A program made the position numbers and the translations under genes. From Gari tellinella (lineage: Eukaryota > Mollusca > Bivalvia > Cardiida > Psammobiidae): DNA of 64,000 nucleotides. Positions within the stretch are counted from its first letter, which is position 1, and each line of letters begins with the position of its first letter. Below, piece after piece: positions 46,318-57,137 of the stretch. The notes beneath the pieces are model-generated. The model was not told the DNA's origin. It did no database searches and saw nothing but the letters and a program-made list of their open reading frames with translations. The stretch is from assembly GCA_922989275.2 (NCBI GenBank), contig OV277856.1, positions 84,773,038 to 84,837,037 of the forward strand, written 5' to 3'.

Positions 46318-46523
46318 CAGTAAAACATCGCTATTACGACCACTAAAACGAAGGCTAATTGAGTGTATAATAGACAGGTGACAGCTTAAAGCAAGGTTAC
46401 AGTGAAACAGAAAGCTCCTATAGGAGCTTTCTGTTTCACTGTCACCTTGCTTTAAGCGGACACCTATCGTAAACACCCTAATAATTAACATAATTTAGTG
46501 GTCGTAATAGCGAGGTTTTACTG
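46318..46523. mobile_element. MITE family D, complete
   Basis: TA-flanked; CAGTAAAACATCGCTATTAC / GTAATAGCGAGGTTTTACTG; core CTTAAAGCAAGGTTACAG..GCTCCTATAGGAGC.. about 46385-46457, nearly perfect. Confidence 0.9.
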
Positions 46524-46539
46524 TATGATCAAATTTATC

Positions 46540-46745
46540 GTGAGATGTTTACCCCTTCATCTTTATTTTGTCGTCTGCTTCAATATTTGTGTCTGCAATA
46601 TCGTTTCAAAATTGAATTTAAGGCAGAACGACTGAATAAATTTCAAAATGAGTATCGAACAGTTTGGATCCTGATCAGACGCCGTGTAACGTGTTATCGA
46701 CTGCTAACAACTGTTTGTCTCATTTAACGCTTAGACTTCAAATAA
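46540..46745. mobile_element. B' MITE, hairpin half eroded
   Basis: TTTACCCCTTCATCTTTATT, TGTCGTCTGCTTCAA, GAACAGTTTGGATCCTGATC, GCCGTGTAACGTG then a worn second arm. Confidence 0.6.
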
Positions 46746-46800
46746 ACACGTCCAGTTTCCAAAATTCCTAGTCCATTTTAGCATTTTGGTGAGTTTTTTA

Positions 46801-47048
46801 CAGTGGAGAATCTGTTATTCTTTCCCGTTTAAACGCAAACGTACGCAAACGCAAAGCACTAAAACGTAGAAAAGAACAACTTTTGGACAATTCTGATAAT
46901 TCTTGTTTATCTTGGTGGCAAACAGTTTGGAGCCTGATCAGACGCCGGGTTACCCGGCGTCTGATCTGGCTCCAAACTGTTTGCACTGCAAATAATAGTT
47001 TTAGCGTAAACGCGCGTTTATTGGGAAAGAATAACAGATTCTCCACTG
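46801..47048 (-). mobile_element. MITE family A, 248 bp
   Basis: TA-flanked, intact ends and core (loop GGGTTACCC). Two extra bases come from CGCGCGTTTATT in place of CGCGTTTATT. Confidence 0.95.
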
Positions 47049-47059
47049 TAACAGTATTG

Positions 47060-47260
47060 CTAAATGACAAACAGTGCAGGAGATCAAGGTCTAAACTGTT
47101 TGCATAATAAGCGTGTATTCTCAAAAGAAGAGTTTGTTAAAGTTAAAGACTACTCGTCGCTAGGGTTGAATGTGTCAAGACATTCATTTTTAGTATTTTG
47201 GCTGACGGAACAGCGACACCAGATAGCATCAAACAGTGTGTGTCCTGATCAGACGTCCAA
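47060..47260. mobile_element. Worn B-type remnant
   Basis: GACAAACAGTGCAGGAGATC..GGTCTAAACTGTTTGC (47063-47104) is a hairpin without its GACGCC centre. CATCAAACAGTGTGTGTCCTGATC near 47228 is another half-core. Confidence 0.4.
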
Positions 47261-47289
47261 TGGTAACATACTAAAAACTAGTTACGTAT

Positions 47290-47750
47290 GTAACCCATTA
47301 CACCATAGCCGGTTTCTAGTTTGAGAAAAAGACGGCCACTTAAAGCAGGTTTAAATGTAAGGCGCATTCTGCTATACTTTCAACCTGCTTTAAGCTACAA
47401 TCTGCTAGGCAATAAAAACTATTTCTGTTGATATATGTTCATTACTGTATAAATTGGAACTATTTTATTCAGTGAAGAATTAAAATCAAACACGCTTAAC
47501 CCAACTATGCCCTGTAAATTCTTCTATGTTTATATATTGGATTAGTCTATTTTTATCAAAGGAATGCCTGGTCAAAAGTTTCATTTTCATTTTGTTTTAT
47601 ATTGCAATTCCTATCAGCAAACAGTATATACTCTGATCAGACGCCGCATAATGCGGCGTCTGATCAGAGTCTACATTGTTTACCTATATCCCATACATGG
47701 GATCATGGGCATAAATGGGTTAAAGACGTTTCTATGGGGTAAAGGGTTAA
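47290..47750. mobile_element. MITE family C split by a family F MITE
   Basis: Left TAACCCATTACACCATAGCC; core CTTAAAGCAGG..CTGCTATACTTTCAACC; right end CTATGGGGTAAAGGGTTAA at 47732-47750. The F element 47496-47723 is inserted at a TTAA before the right end. Confidence 0.8.
47496..47723. mobile_element. MITE family F (nested in C)
   Basis: TTAACCCAACTATGCCC / GGGCATAAATGGGTTAA, core CAAACAGTATATACTCTGAT..GCATAATGC..; TTAA duplicated at both borders. Confidence 0.9.
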
Positions 47751-47855
47751 GACTTCATCCTCAGGGGACTATAAATCAGTAGATAGGAACCATTCATTCG
47801 ATCGAATAAGCTAGTAAAGTTAGGAAGATTAGCACATTACTGTTCATTGTTTTGA

Positions 47856-48078
47856 TTAACCCCTTTACCGAATTGCACCGATTACATGTACAATGGTTAT
47901 TTGCAAACAGTTCGGATTATGATCAGACGCTACGGAACGCGATTTCTGATCGGGATTCAAACTGGTTAACAGTGAGTTCAATATATCTTTAGTCAAGATG
48001 CATAAAATTGATATTTGAGAAATAAAGACCAACGATAATTGTTAAGGATGTTGACGCCATGGCAGCGAAGTGGTGTAA
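47856..48078. mobile_element. MITE family B
   Basis: TTAACCCCTTTACCG left; core CAAACAGTTCGGATTATGAT..CTGATCGGGATTCAAACTGG; right GACGCCATGGCAGCGAAG. Confidence 0.75.
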
Positions 48079-48299
48079 TGGCCACATGGGGCTTTTATGA
48101 TAAAGCGAAGTCTTAGTTGATGGACATAACCTACATGTACTGAGTGGGACTTGACTAAAATTGTCAATAATTTTAAACGAAGAGAACACGGTCCGAAATA
48201 CGTCCGAATCGGATCGGAACTGTGAGATACATTGGACCATAAATATTTGGAATTTTAACAGATTAGATTTAGCAGACGATATAACAACAGCTAACTGGT

Positions 48300-48462
48300 G
48301 AAATCTTTCACTGCCGAGGGCGCATAAATTAGACTTTGAAAACAGTTTGAATCCTGATCAGACGCCGCGATACGAGTTGGGTCCAAACCGTAACTCATAC
48401 CACCATGTACTTTGAAACGCTTTGGCAGACAAAAATATATAATATGGCGGTGACGGGGTAAA
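48300..48462. mobile_element. MITE family B, shortened
   Basis: CTTTCACTGCCGAGGGCGC left, GAAAACAGTTTGAATCCTGA, GCCGCGATACGAGTTGGG, right TGGCGGTGACGGGG. Confidence 0.6.
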
Positions 48463-48511
48463 AAACCTCAAGAATAATTTGACGCCGAAAGAGTTAGTAT
48501 AAGTACATGTA

Positions 48512-48757
48512 CAGTGGAGAATCTGTTATTCTTTCCCGTTTAAACGCAAACGTATGCAAACGCAAAGCACTAAAACGTAGAAAAGAACAACGTTTGGACA
48601 ATTCTGATATTTCATGTTTATCTTGGTGGCAAACAGTTTGGAGCCTGATCAGACGCCGGGTTACCCGGCGTCTGATCTGGCTCCAAACTATTTGCACTGC
48701 AAATAATAGTTTTAGCGTAAACGCGTGTATTGGGAAAGAATAACAGATTCTCCACTG
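48512..48757 (-). mobile_element. MITE family A, full length (246 bp)
   Basis: TA-flanked, intact ends; core loop GGGTTACCC; same orientation as 46801. Confidence 0.95.
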
Positions 48758-48759
48758 TA

Positions 48760-49180
48760 CGTTAGAGATAGTGCAGCCATTTTTTCCCGTCTGAAAGAAA
48801 CTAAATTCAATCGTAATGAAATAAAGAAAATACAGGAAATAGCATTTTGAAAATCTTCGTTTCACTCAGTTTATACGGGAAATACTAAACATCTTTTCCA
48901 CTTTTTTACTTTGAAAAACCCAATGCCATATGTTACGATAACGAATATATTTGATAAAAAAGTCTGTTAAAAGATATAATCTAATTGACAATGGTTCATA
49001 ATATAATAAGCAGATTTCTAAGCGAAAATATCGCCCGCGGCAAATCTCATTGGATTACTCAGCGTTACCCTTATCATGCTGAATTGTCGCCTGCTTCAAA
49101 AGTGTTATAGAAATAAAAAACAATTACCTTTTCTTATTTGAAGAAAGTATGATTTTAAGTTACAAATCTAAAATGTTTGC
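48760..49180. other. Intergenic, nothing recognised
   Basis: AT-rich; no repeat border or coding region seen. Confidence 0.45.
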
Positions 49181-49185
49181 AAATA

Positions 49186-49540
49186 CAGCCCTCCCTCTCT
49201 ACTACGACACCCAATGGGAGACAAAAAGTGTGCGTTGTTCGGAGGGAGAAATTAGAGAGAGTGAAATTGCTGATATTTGCAAACAGCTTAAATCCAGATC
49301 AGACGCCGCGTTACGCGGCGTCTGGTCTGGATTTGAGCTGTTTGTCATTCGTCGTTACATTCATTCTATCAAAATGTCCACTTATATGAAACTTTGAGAA
49401 AACAGCAGACGTCAGTTTTAGGCAGACGATAATGCAGCAGTAAACGCGTTAGAAATCAGTGTCCTGTTTAGGGAACTGTGGCAATGTTCGTTGTAAGGAG
49501 GGAATCGTGTTGGGAGGGCCGTTGTTGGGAGGGAGCACTG
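49186..49540. mobile_element. MITE family E, complete (355 bp)
   Basis: TA-flanked; left CAGCCCTCCCTCTCTACTAC, right GTTGTTGGGAGGGAGCACTG; subterminal GTGCGTTGTTCGGAGGGAG. Core CAAACAGCTTAAATCCAGAT..GCGTTACGC..TCTGGATTTGAGCTGTTTG. Reference E copy. Confidence 0.9.
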
Positions 49541-49639
49541 TATTAGTCAAGTCGCTTTTGGCACGATACGAGGCAAAACTCATTACATGTTGTGTAAAAC
49601 AGTTTGGATTCTGACGACATACTGATGTACCGGTATTCG

Positions 49640-49830
49640 TTGAATCCTTTCGCGGTCAGTGACGCTTAAAAGCGCGTTTGCAAACAGTTTAGACCCGTCT
49701 GATCAGAATCAAACTGTTTGACACTCGTTTTGAAATGTCTTAAGACATACTGCCTTATCTTTTTACTTTGAAACGACATTGCATACAACGAAATTGAAGC
49801 AAACGACAATGAAACGGTGAAAGCTAAACA
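49640..49830 (-). mobile_element. B' MITE, reversed, hairpin centre lost
   Basis: GAATCCTTTCGCGGTCAGTG, GCAAACAGTTTAGACC then directly CGTCTGATCAGAATCAAACT; right CAATGAAACGGTGAAAG. Confidence 0.65.
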
Positions 49831-49839
49831 TATGTCGTA

Positions 49840-50455
49840 TGTGCTTATTCACACTGGATGAATATTACTGAATAAATATATTTACGTGATTAAGGTGGTT
49901 CGCGGGTCTGATTATACCGTGTCAGAAATCTTTAAATCTTGATTAAATTGAAATATACCATATCAGGGGTGAAAAATCGTTACAATAAAAAAAAATACAG
50001 TGCCGTTTTTTTCTGACAGGACCTTTTGTCGAGAAAAGCTCCTTTTTTAATAAACATGAATATTTTCTTTATAAAATGATATAACTCAATAATTTCTGTA
50101 CATTCAAGTAAACTGTACAGAGACTATAAGAAATTGTGCAAACAAAAATATTTCATGACATATTTTCTTGAAATATTACTATTTTAAAAAAGTCAAATTC
50201 TGAAAAAGTCACTAAATCTCAAATTACAAAAATTCTAGCTGTTTAACATACACTGATTTTACTCTTATTAGATACATATTACTCGCAAATTTTTATGAAA
50301 ATCTACAGTGGAATTTACATTTTATACATGATTTCTAGTAATTCTGACAAAATGTTAACACAAAACGAGTAACCTCCCTTGAGTTCAACTTCAAAATGCC
50401 GTCAGCTCTAAATAATACCATTAGTCAAACCAATAATAAGGGACCATTGAATACA
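49840..50455. other. Intergenic, AT-rich, nothing recognised
   Basis: No repeat border or coding region seen. Confidence 0.45.
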
Positions 50456-50477
50456 GTAGCCTGTAGAACATTAAAGG

Positions 50478-50582
50478 CAGGTGACTGCTTAATGCATAAC
50501 AAAAGTAATGCATAAACGCTCCTTTAGGATATATCTTTTAGCATTACTTGTGTCCTGTGTTAAGCTGCCATCTGTCATATAG
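50478..50582. mobile_element. D-related hairpin with a different stem
   Basis: GGCAGGTGACTGCTTAA and TTAAGCTGCCATCTGTC frame the stem as in family D, but the stem itself is CATAACAAAAGTAATGC..GCATTACTTGTG around GCTCCTTTAGGAT. Confidence 0.5.
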
Positions 50583-50899
50583 GCTATATATCTTCACGAA
50601 GTTTAGTTGTCACTTGACTTTATTTGCATCTGATATTATTCATTATTACGTGACAAAACATAGGCTATCCTTTGATCACTGCGTTATGGATTGATAAGTC
50701 GAAGCGTTAAGTCTAATATATCCGTATTTGAAAGTTAAAACGCAAACTAAAGGTTAGAAAGTTAACGTATGTTAGTTTAAAAGAGCTTACATGTACGGTT
50801 ATCATTATTCATCTGTAGAAATGCGGGGAAGTAACACAATTTTGGATTTTTTCTGTTCGACCATCAAAAATCAAGTGACAACGAACGTTAATCTTTGGC

Positions 50900-51010
50900 A
50901 TGGTAAGTACAACTTGGATAAATTTTGCAAACAGTTTGGATCGAGATTAGACGCCGATCAATGCGTTATCTGGTCTGGATTCAAACTGTTTGGTATTCGT
51001 ATTCGACGTT
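50900..51010. mobile_element. B/E-type hairpin core
   Basis: GCAAACAGTTTGGATCGAGA..GATCAATGCG..TCTGGATTCAAACTGTTTGG; termini not identified. Confidence 0.5.
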
Positions 51011-51064
51011 TGTTCAGGTTAAAGGACATAATAAAGTTCGAGGTTGTCGTAGGATATATACATG

Positions 51065-51270
51065 TGTTTATGTTTGATACAGAAGACCGCGATATCGCCT
51101 GTCTTCCCCAAAGGCCCTGTTAAATCCGATCATAAGAAATAAACCCGAAACGATAAAAATAAAACAAACAGTTAAACACAGAAAACAAGGTGTGCCGAGG
51201 CCATTCAATAAAATATCATAAAGTTCTTTAGATACAACATAATTTATAGCTCATAACATGTCAAACGTAT
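51065..51270. repeat. Dispersed repeat M, copy 3
   Basis: GATACAGAAGACCGCGATAT..CTTCCCCAAAGGCCC..AAATCCGATCATAAG..GAAACGATAA. It again lies next to a family E element, here on its left. Confidence 0.5.
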
Positions 51271-51296
51271 ATTGCCTATTAACCATTTTGTAAGTA

Positions 51297-51617
51297 CAGT
51301 GTTCCCTCTCTACAACGACACCAAACGGGAGACAAAGATTGTGTGTGTTGTTCTGAGGGAGTCGGTTTTAGGGAGTGATATTAATTAAGACATAATAATA
51401 TTACATTTGCAAACAGCTTTAATCAAGATCAGACTTCTCGTGCGTCGTCTGAAATGGATTCAAGCTGTTTGTCACTCATAATTATAATTTGTATATCGAA
51501 ATGCCCACTTATATGTAACTTTGAAAAAACAAAGCAGACGGCAATTTTAAGCAGACAATATTGCAACAGTAAAGCGTTAGACGTGCTTTTCCTGTTTATG
51601 GAACGCTCTGTTCACTG
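51297..51617. mobile_element. MITE family E, internally shortened
   Basis: TA-flanked; CAGTGTTCCCTCTCTACAAC left, TCTGTTCACTG right; core CAAACAGCTTTAATCAAGAT..TCGTCTGAAATGGATTC. The right-hand repeat (GGAGGGAG..) is lost. Confidence 0.7.
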
Positions 51618-51619
51618 TA

Positions 51620-52435
51620 TCAGTTTTAACTGTTTCATCGGCAAAGGCACAGAGGGCGACTTTGAAAACAATTGTATCCTGTTCAGACTGAACAGTATCC
51701 AAGCGATTTACTCTTGTATCGATATACCTTCAGTCACAGTGTCTTAAACCGACCTTTATCGAATGTATGCGATATTTGACAGTATAGCTATAGATAGAGC
51801 ATGTGTGTATATATACAACGGTGACAATAAACTAGTTTACTATCGTTTCAATCATATTTACAAACTACATGTAAATATTTGAAATAAAGTATATTTAAAC
51901 TACACCGAACATTTTTTTGTTAATTTTTAATTTTATTTATATTATAATTATTTCATTTTTTTAAACTGATTTGATTCTATCTCGATGTACAACGCCATTG
52001 AATGTATGATTTGTAAAAAATAGGCTTTTAACTAAATTATAAAGTTTCAAGTTTCTTAACATTTAAATAAACCATGTCAATTCGGCGAAAACATTCGGTT
52101 TATAGAGAAGGAGTAAAACTGTAATCAGTTGGAAAATATTCAAAAATATTCAAAATCATATACAAGCATGGATGTGTTTCAAAAGCTAACATATATTTAC
52201 ATCTTCCAAACCCTATGATGCGACTTCTCGTTTGAATCGCCGAAGTACAGCTAAATTTTTCTTTGACTAAGGTATCATAAGATTTCAAACAAAATGGGTC
52301 AAGGCAGTAGCTTTAGATTGTCTTCATGACTTTGATTGATCAGATTTAAGCAGACTGCTCAAATCGGAACAACAAAACGTTCGAGAACGATCACAAACTC
52401 ATCGCAGACGCTTAATAATCACAGACACAAAGCTT
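51620..52435. other. Intergenic, AT-rich, nothing recognised
   Basis: No repeat border or coding region seen. Confidence 0.45.
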
Positions 52436-52436
52436 A

Positions 52437-52556
52437 TAAACAGTCTCAGCTCAGTATGGAATTATTCTCCAGCATGTGATTGGTCAGATTGGAGCAAAAG
52501 CTCAAATCAAATGTTTGAGAACCGTATCAACTCAAAGGCTTTATAACCTTATTCGG
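52437..52556. mobile_element. Foldback family H, degraded
   Basis: CATGTGATTGGTCAGATTGG, AGCTCAAATC, AAATGTTTGAGAACC and GGCTTTATAACCTT resemble 34520-34645. Confidence 0.5.
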
Positions 52557-52572
52557 TAATGTTAAACAAGTA

Positions 52573-52735
52573 TAGAATACATTATTGTTTTCCGTTTAAA
52601 CGCCAGAGAAATACAAACGTACTGACATGAAATGTATAAAATGATAAACTTTTACAACTTTTACTTTTCATTTAATCTGAGTAACACAAATGTTTGGAGT
52701 CTGATAAGACACAATATAACCCGGCGTCTGATTTC
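52573..52735 (-). mobile_element. Family A MITE, degraded left half
   Basis: TTTTCCGTTTAAACGCC, TTAATCTGAGTAACACAAATG, TTTGGAGTCTGATAAGAC, AACCCGGCGTCTGAT. Confidence 0.55.
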
Positions 52736-52872
52736 GCTCTGAATTAAGGCCTTTCGCATACGGAAGTTGGTCTTGCGGGCGAGCGGATATGCGTCTTGAC
52801 GACATAAACTTTTTCCGTACGTGCTTATACTAGAAAATGTATATAAAGGCAATGTTGATACGATTTAGTATC

Positions 52873-52940
52873 ATCCTTCATAGCGCAGTCAGTAGAGTGA
52901 TTGCCTAGCATTTCAAAGGTTCGAGACCCATCCGATCCAA
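52873..52940 (+). mobile_element. tRNA-like head of a SINE
   Basis: TAGCGCAGTCAGTAGAG resembles the D-arm/A box of a tRNA, and GGTTCGAGACC (52918-52928) is a B box at the correct distance. ATTGCCTAGCAT sits at the anticodon-arm position, but the acceptor stem does not pair, so this is not a tRNA gene. The body and tail of the SINE are not recognised. Confidence 0.5.
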
Positions 52941-52949
52941 ATATTTTTA

Positions 52950-53785
52950 AGTGTCCGATTTATTGACTTGTCAATCCATAAAGCAGTGACCAAGGGACAT
53001 GTTATGTTTAATCTTCGTTGATTAAAATTAGTGATGTTATATACGGTACAATTATAAGTCCACTTACATGTATGTTTTAGTTTAATGCCTTACAAGTCAA
53101 TAAAATCGGTATACATGTATACGATTTGATCAAATTATAAAGCCACACATTGAAGCTCATCAATACGTCAACCGTTTCAATATCGATATTGCCCATTATT
53201 AGTATGTTTAAACAATATAATTAACCTTGTATGCAAGTCCATGAATGAATAATAATACATTTTAATGACAGAATTTTAATTTTAAGTTAGGTAACTGTAT
53301 CTCAACTTCATATATCCCACATTTTGATAAGAAAATATGTTATTACAACAAAGCCTGACTGTAATATTTTCTAATTTTTTCAGACTAACTATTTCATCAA
53401 CCATATATTTGAATAAAATGAAAACAAATATACATTGAATGAGTCAGTTTTTTGTAATTCAATTTTTTAGCATTTTGCAAAATGTATATAGCTGATAACA
53501 TCTTTCTGAACACCTATATTCAAAATGATTTTAGCTTTTCTTGTAATGAATGTTGTGGACTACTTATTGGGCGAGACTTATAGTCATTAGCTTTATTTAT
53601 TTTTGAGAAATATAAAATCATCAAAATTCCAGGTTTTTGTCAGAAAAAGAGACCTTAAAGACAAACAACAAAATAAATTTTTAACACATTGTTTCTTAGG
53701 CTACTATCATTCTTCATGAAAAGTTCCATAGCACCTTGTATGGAAACTAAGCGCACCTGCGAAGTACCTTAAAGTAATGGAAAAA
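52950..53785. other. Intergenic, nothing recognised
   Basis: AT-rich; no repeat border or coding region seen. Confidence 0.45.
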
Positions 53786-53792
53786 CTTTATA

Positions 53793-54030
53793 CAGCGCTC
53801 CCTCTCTACAACTACACCCAATACATGTAGTAGACAAACATTATGTGCGTTGTTCGGATGGAGTTGTTATAGGGAAGGGAATTGACTTAAATTTGCAAAC
53901 AGCTTGAATCCAGATCAGACGCCGCGTCTGATCTGGATTTAAGCTGTTTGTCACTCGTCATTAAGCTTTTTTTTTTTATCAAAATGATGATAATGTAACT
54001 TTTGAAAAACAGCAGACGACAATGAACGTG
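53793..54030. mobile_element. MITE family E, hairpin loop lost, right end missing
   Basis: CAGCGCTCCCTCTCTACAAC left, TTGTTCGGATGGAGTTG; core GCAAACAGCTTGAATCCAGA..GACGCCGCGTC.. lacks the GTTAC centre; CAGCAGACGACAATG is the last shared block. Confidence 0.75.
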
Positions 54031-54039
54031 TGAGTATAT

Positions 54040-54362
54040 GTTACGAACAATTTTGGATCAAGGTGTATTAATTCAGCTATAAAATGACACTTTAGAATGA
54101 TGGTTATGACACTTGACTCTTTGCGATCCGTTTTAGGATGCGAGTAACTCTAAATAAGCAATCTTTAAAAGTCCTTGAATTTAACCTACTTTCATACACA
54201 GTTTATCGCGATGACTTTACTATCATTTCACAATCAATGCCCGCTTTGCTAAATAAATCATCAATACATGTTCTTTCAATAACCAGACATTTTCAATAGG
54301 TTTCTTCATTGCGAGATCGTTAGGTTTTTCTTGAATTGAAAATAACCACGTGTATTACCAGG
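54040..54362. other. Intergenic, nothing recognised
   Basis: No repeat border or coding region seen. Confidence 0.45.
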
Positions 54363-54369
54363 GCCCCAG

Positions 54370-54547
54370 GTAAGAGAGAGTCAACTGAACAAATCCAACC
54401 TTTTCTCACTCATTTCAGCACCAAATCCTATGTTGTTACTACTAATTAGAATAGCCTCTTCGAAACGATTCTAATGAGTAGTAACACCATAGGGTGTAAT
54501 GGTAAAATAAAGATTTTAGGTTTTGAAAATACCCCCCTTATCTGGAG
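54370..54547. mobile_element. Foldback family J, copy 2
   Basis: CCCAGGTAAGAGAG left, CCCCCTTATCTGGAG right; palindrome 54427-54493 (CCTATGTTGTTACTACT..GATTCTAATGAGTAGTAAC). Confidence 0.65.
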
Positions 54548-54559
54548 ACCTTATAAGTA

Positions 54560-54766
54560 CAGTAAAATCTCTCTATTACGACCACTCAAAAGAAGGCTTA
54601 TTGCCTGGCTAAAAATTACAGGTGACTGCTTAAAGCAATGTGAAAGTGAAACAGAAAGCTCCTGAAGGAGCTTTCTGTCTCACTTTCACATTGCTTTAAG
54701 CAGTCACCTGTCTTAAACGACTAACATTTGACACAATTTAGTGGTCGTAATAGAGATGTTCTACTG
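54560..54766. mobile_element. MITE family D, complete
   Basis: TA-flanked; CAGTAAAATCTCTCTATTAC / GTAATAGAGATGTTCTACTG; core CTTAAAGCAATGTGAAAG..GCTCCTGAAGGAGC.. nearly perfect at 54629-54699. Confidence 0.9.
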
Positions 54767-54829
54767 TAATACTAAATCTTCAGCGTTTACCATTATCATG
54801 CTGAATTGTCTTCTTCGAATAATTTCGTG

Positions 54830-54985
54830 GTCAGCTTTTTATGCTTTTTAGAATTACGAACATTTGAATATAACTGGCAAACACTTTGGATCCCGTACGA
54901 ACACCATGTTATGGAGCGTCTGGTTTGAATCAAGCTGTTTGCAAATGTTAGCTAAGTTGATCTTTGCATAATGAAATTTCAAACA
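54830..54985. mobile_element. B-core remnant
   Basis: GGCAAACACTTTGGATCCCG..GTTATGGAGCGTCTGGTTTG..AAGCTGTTTGC; termini lost. Confidence 0.5.
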
Positions 54986-54989
54986 ATCT

Positions 54990-55700
54990 CTTTCTTGAAT
55001 TTTAGCATACAATATGTCGAATACCGATAATTTCAATTACTATCAAGACAAACAAAACCCATATAGCTACAGTTTTGGAGCTCGTTTTGTTAGAATACAC
55101 CTGTGATACTATTGTAGATAAAGCCAATGTTACGATTTACTCTTAAGGTACCTTAGACAATGCTCAAAGACTAGTAGTTTTAAAATAAAAAACTCGGTTA
55201 AGCAGAGAACTCCTACAAACAGTGCTTTGTTGTGCTATATAACTATCATATCAACTGCTATCAGTTTGAAGCGAGATCACACGAAAAGAAACCTGTGTAT
55301 GACCAAATTCTACCCAGGTAACAAATCTGGTCAGAAAAGTGAATATATTTATAACTTCTACAATCTATTTATTACGGTTGCGTTCAGTTTGCTCTGAATT
55401 AGCTTTTTATGGTAGCAAATTATTATTATTATTATACCTGATTTGTACAGCGCTCTTTTCACACGGGAGTTATGCATTCAAATGCGCTTCACATTAACTG
55501 ATATAAATCTTCTGCAAAGGGAGTAAAGACAAATAGAATATAAAGCAACAAAGTCATATTCCATATTTAAAAGACTCTCAGTGCCAACTGCAACATTCCT
55601 TCAATTTTCTATACGCCCGGTAAGCCGACGTAGCATCAGGAGCCATACTGTGTCAAATTAAACCAAGTATCTTTCAGTTGAAAGCATATGCATTGATTTT
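54990..55700. other. Intergenic, nothing recognised
   Basis: A short TTATTATTATTATTAT tract lies near 55420. No coding region. Confidence 0.45.
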
Positions 55701-55707
55701 TAATCAT

Positions 55708-55920
55708 TTCCAAAATAGAAGCGCCTTTCAGCGTATTCAATTCAATCCTCGACTGAAGAAATTAGTTCAAATTTATTGTCATGCACATGTACCATAGTAA
55801 AACCTTAGAAGATGCTAGCTTAAAGCAGACTGAAAGTAAAACAGAATGCGTCTCACTTCCAAACTTTTTTAAGTGGTAATCTGTCTTCAACATTAGAAAC
55901 TGTCTATGGAGTAAAGGGTT
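55708..55920. mobile_element. MITE family C, degraded
   Basis: AATAGAAGCGCCTTTCAGCG left, CTTAAAGCAGACTGAAAG.., right GTCTATGGAGTAAAGGGTTCA. One stem arm shortened. Confidence 0.65.
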
Positions 55921-56371
55921 CAAAAGGAATAAAGACGATGATATTATAACATTAAGCATGCTGATAAAATGTGAGTCGTGGTGACATGTGTTCAATTACT
56001 TGTGTTGATTTGACAAATCGTTACAAACCAAAGCCCTGCGTTTCATCACGGTCAAAAATCATTGGCCACACTTTTTATAATTTATAAAAATCATTCATGC
56101 TTCGGGAATAGCTGCTAATATGGGTTTGTTTTTGTTGTTTTCTAAAATTCAACCTTCTTCATAGATGGGTGAGTTGGGTTTTACGGCACTGCGACACAAA
56201 AAAGGTTAAATAGCGCAGACGAATGATATTTCCCGAAGGAGTTGTGGTAACAACGCTGCTGTCGACACTTGTAAAGACCACAATTACATAGTTTGTCATA
56301 GAATGAAGCTTTTCTTGGTAATGTCCGTACCGTTAACTCTTCCCATGCGGATTTGTCCTCTGCTTCAGATA

Positions 56372-56600
56372 CAGTGGAGACAACGACATTCTTTCCCGTT
56401 TAAACGCAAACGGAACGCAAACGCAAAGCACTAGAATGTAGAAAATGTCACTTTTTGACAATTCTGACTTTTAATTTTTATTGGAGCCTGATCAGACGCA
56501 AGGTTACCCGGAGTCTGACCAGGCTCCTAACTGTTTGCAGTGGACATAATAGATTAAGCGTAATCGCGTTTATTTGGAAAGAATAACTTTTTCTCCACTG
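56372..56600 (-). mobile_element. MITE family A, 229 bp
   Basis: TA-flanked; CAGTGGAGACAACGACATTC / TTTTTCTCCACTG. The left outer hairpin arm (CAAACAGTT) is deleted, leaving TTGGAGCCTGATCAGACG. Confidence 0.9.
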
Positions 56601-56639
56601 TATATCTTCTTCAAATTAAAAGCTTTTAAAACTTAATAA

Positions 56640-56960
56640 AAGTTGATTATAAGTGACAGACCGTCAAGATCCATCTTAGACGCCAACTTACGTGGTATCT
56701 GATCTTGATTAGAGTTTTCCTTTGTTTCAATGCTGAAGCCTACACGATGCAAACGTTGTGCAGTAAAATGTAGAAAATGACAGCTCATAGAAACTCCTGA
56801 CAACTACTTTTATCTGAATGGTAACCAGTTTTGATCCTGATCAGATACCGAGTAATTAAGCAGCATTTGGGCAGGCTCAAATCAGTTTGGCTGCTTAAAC
56901 AAGCAGAAACAGAGAGCTTCTTGAGAACTTTTACTGTTATTTAAGCAATCAAAACTAAAC
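56640..56960. mobile_element. Worn B-core and D-core remnants
   Basis: CAAGATCCATCTTAGACGCC..GGTATCTGATCTTGATTAG (56668-56712) and CTGCTTAAACAAGCAGAAAC..GAGCTTCTTGAGAAC (56893-56930). No termini. Confidence 0.35.
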
Positions 56961-57137
56961 TTCAAACAACAAACACTGTCTAGTTTCGTATCAATGACGT
57001 TTTAGTATTCATGAACCGATTCTGATTTCTCCACACCCAGAAAGTCAAGACTATGGGATTCTAACATTTTTATCACACTAAAGCGTTTTCACTTATCGTC
57101 TGCTGTAATTTTCGGAGTTAATTTTTCTGCAGGGTCT

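Noticed and set aside
46798..47124. Recurring ORFs (for example 10906-11211, 19401-19703, 23424-23801, 48494-48865) with near-identical peptides such as LIRRRVTRRLIRLQTV
   Set aside because: They coincide with family A MITEs; the peptide similarity is the translated MITE hairpin, read on either strand, and starts and stops differ between copies.
52873..52940. Functional tRNA gene
   Set aside because: Acceptor stem does not pair and the anticodon arm is irregular; a SINE head fits better.
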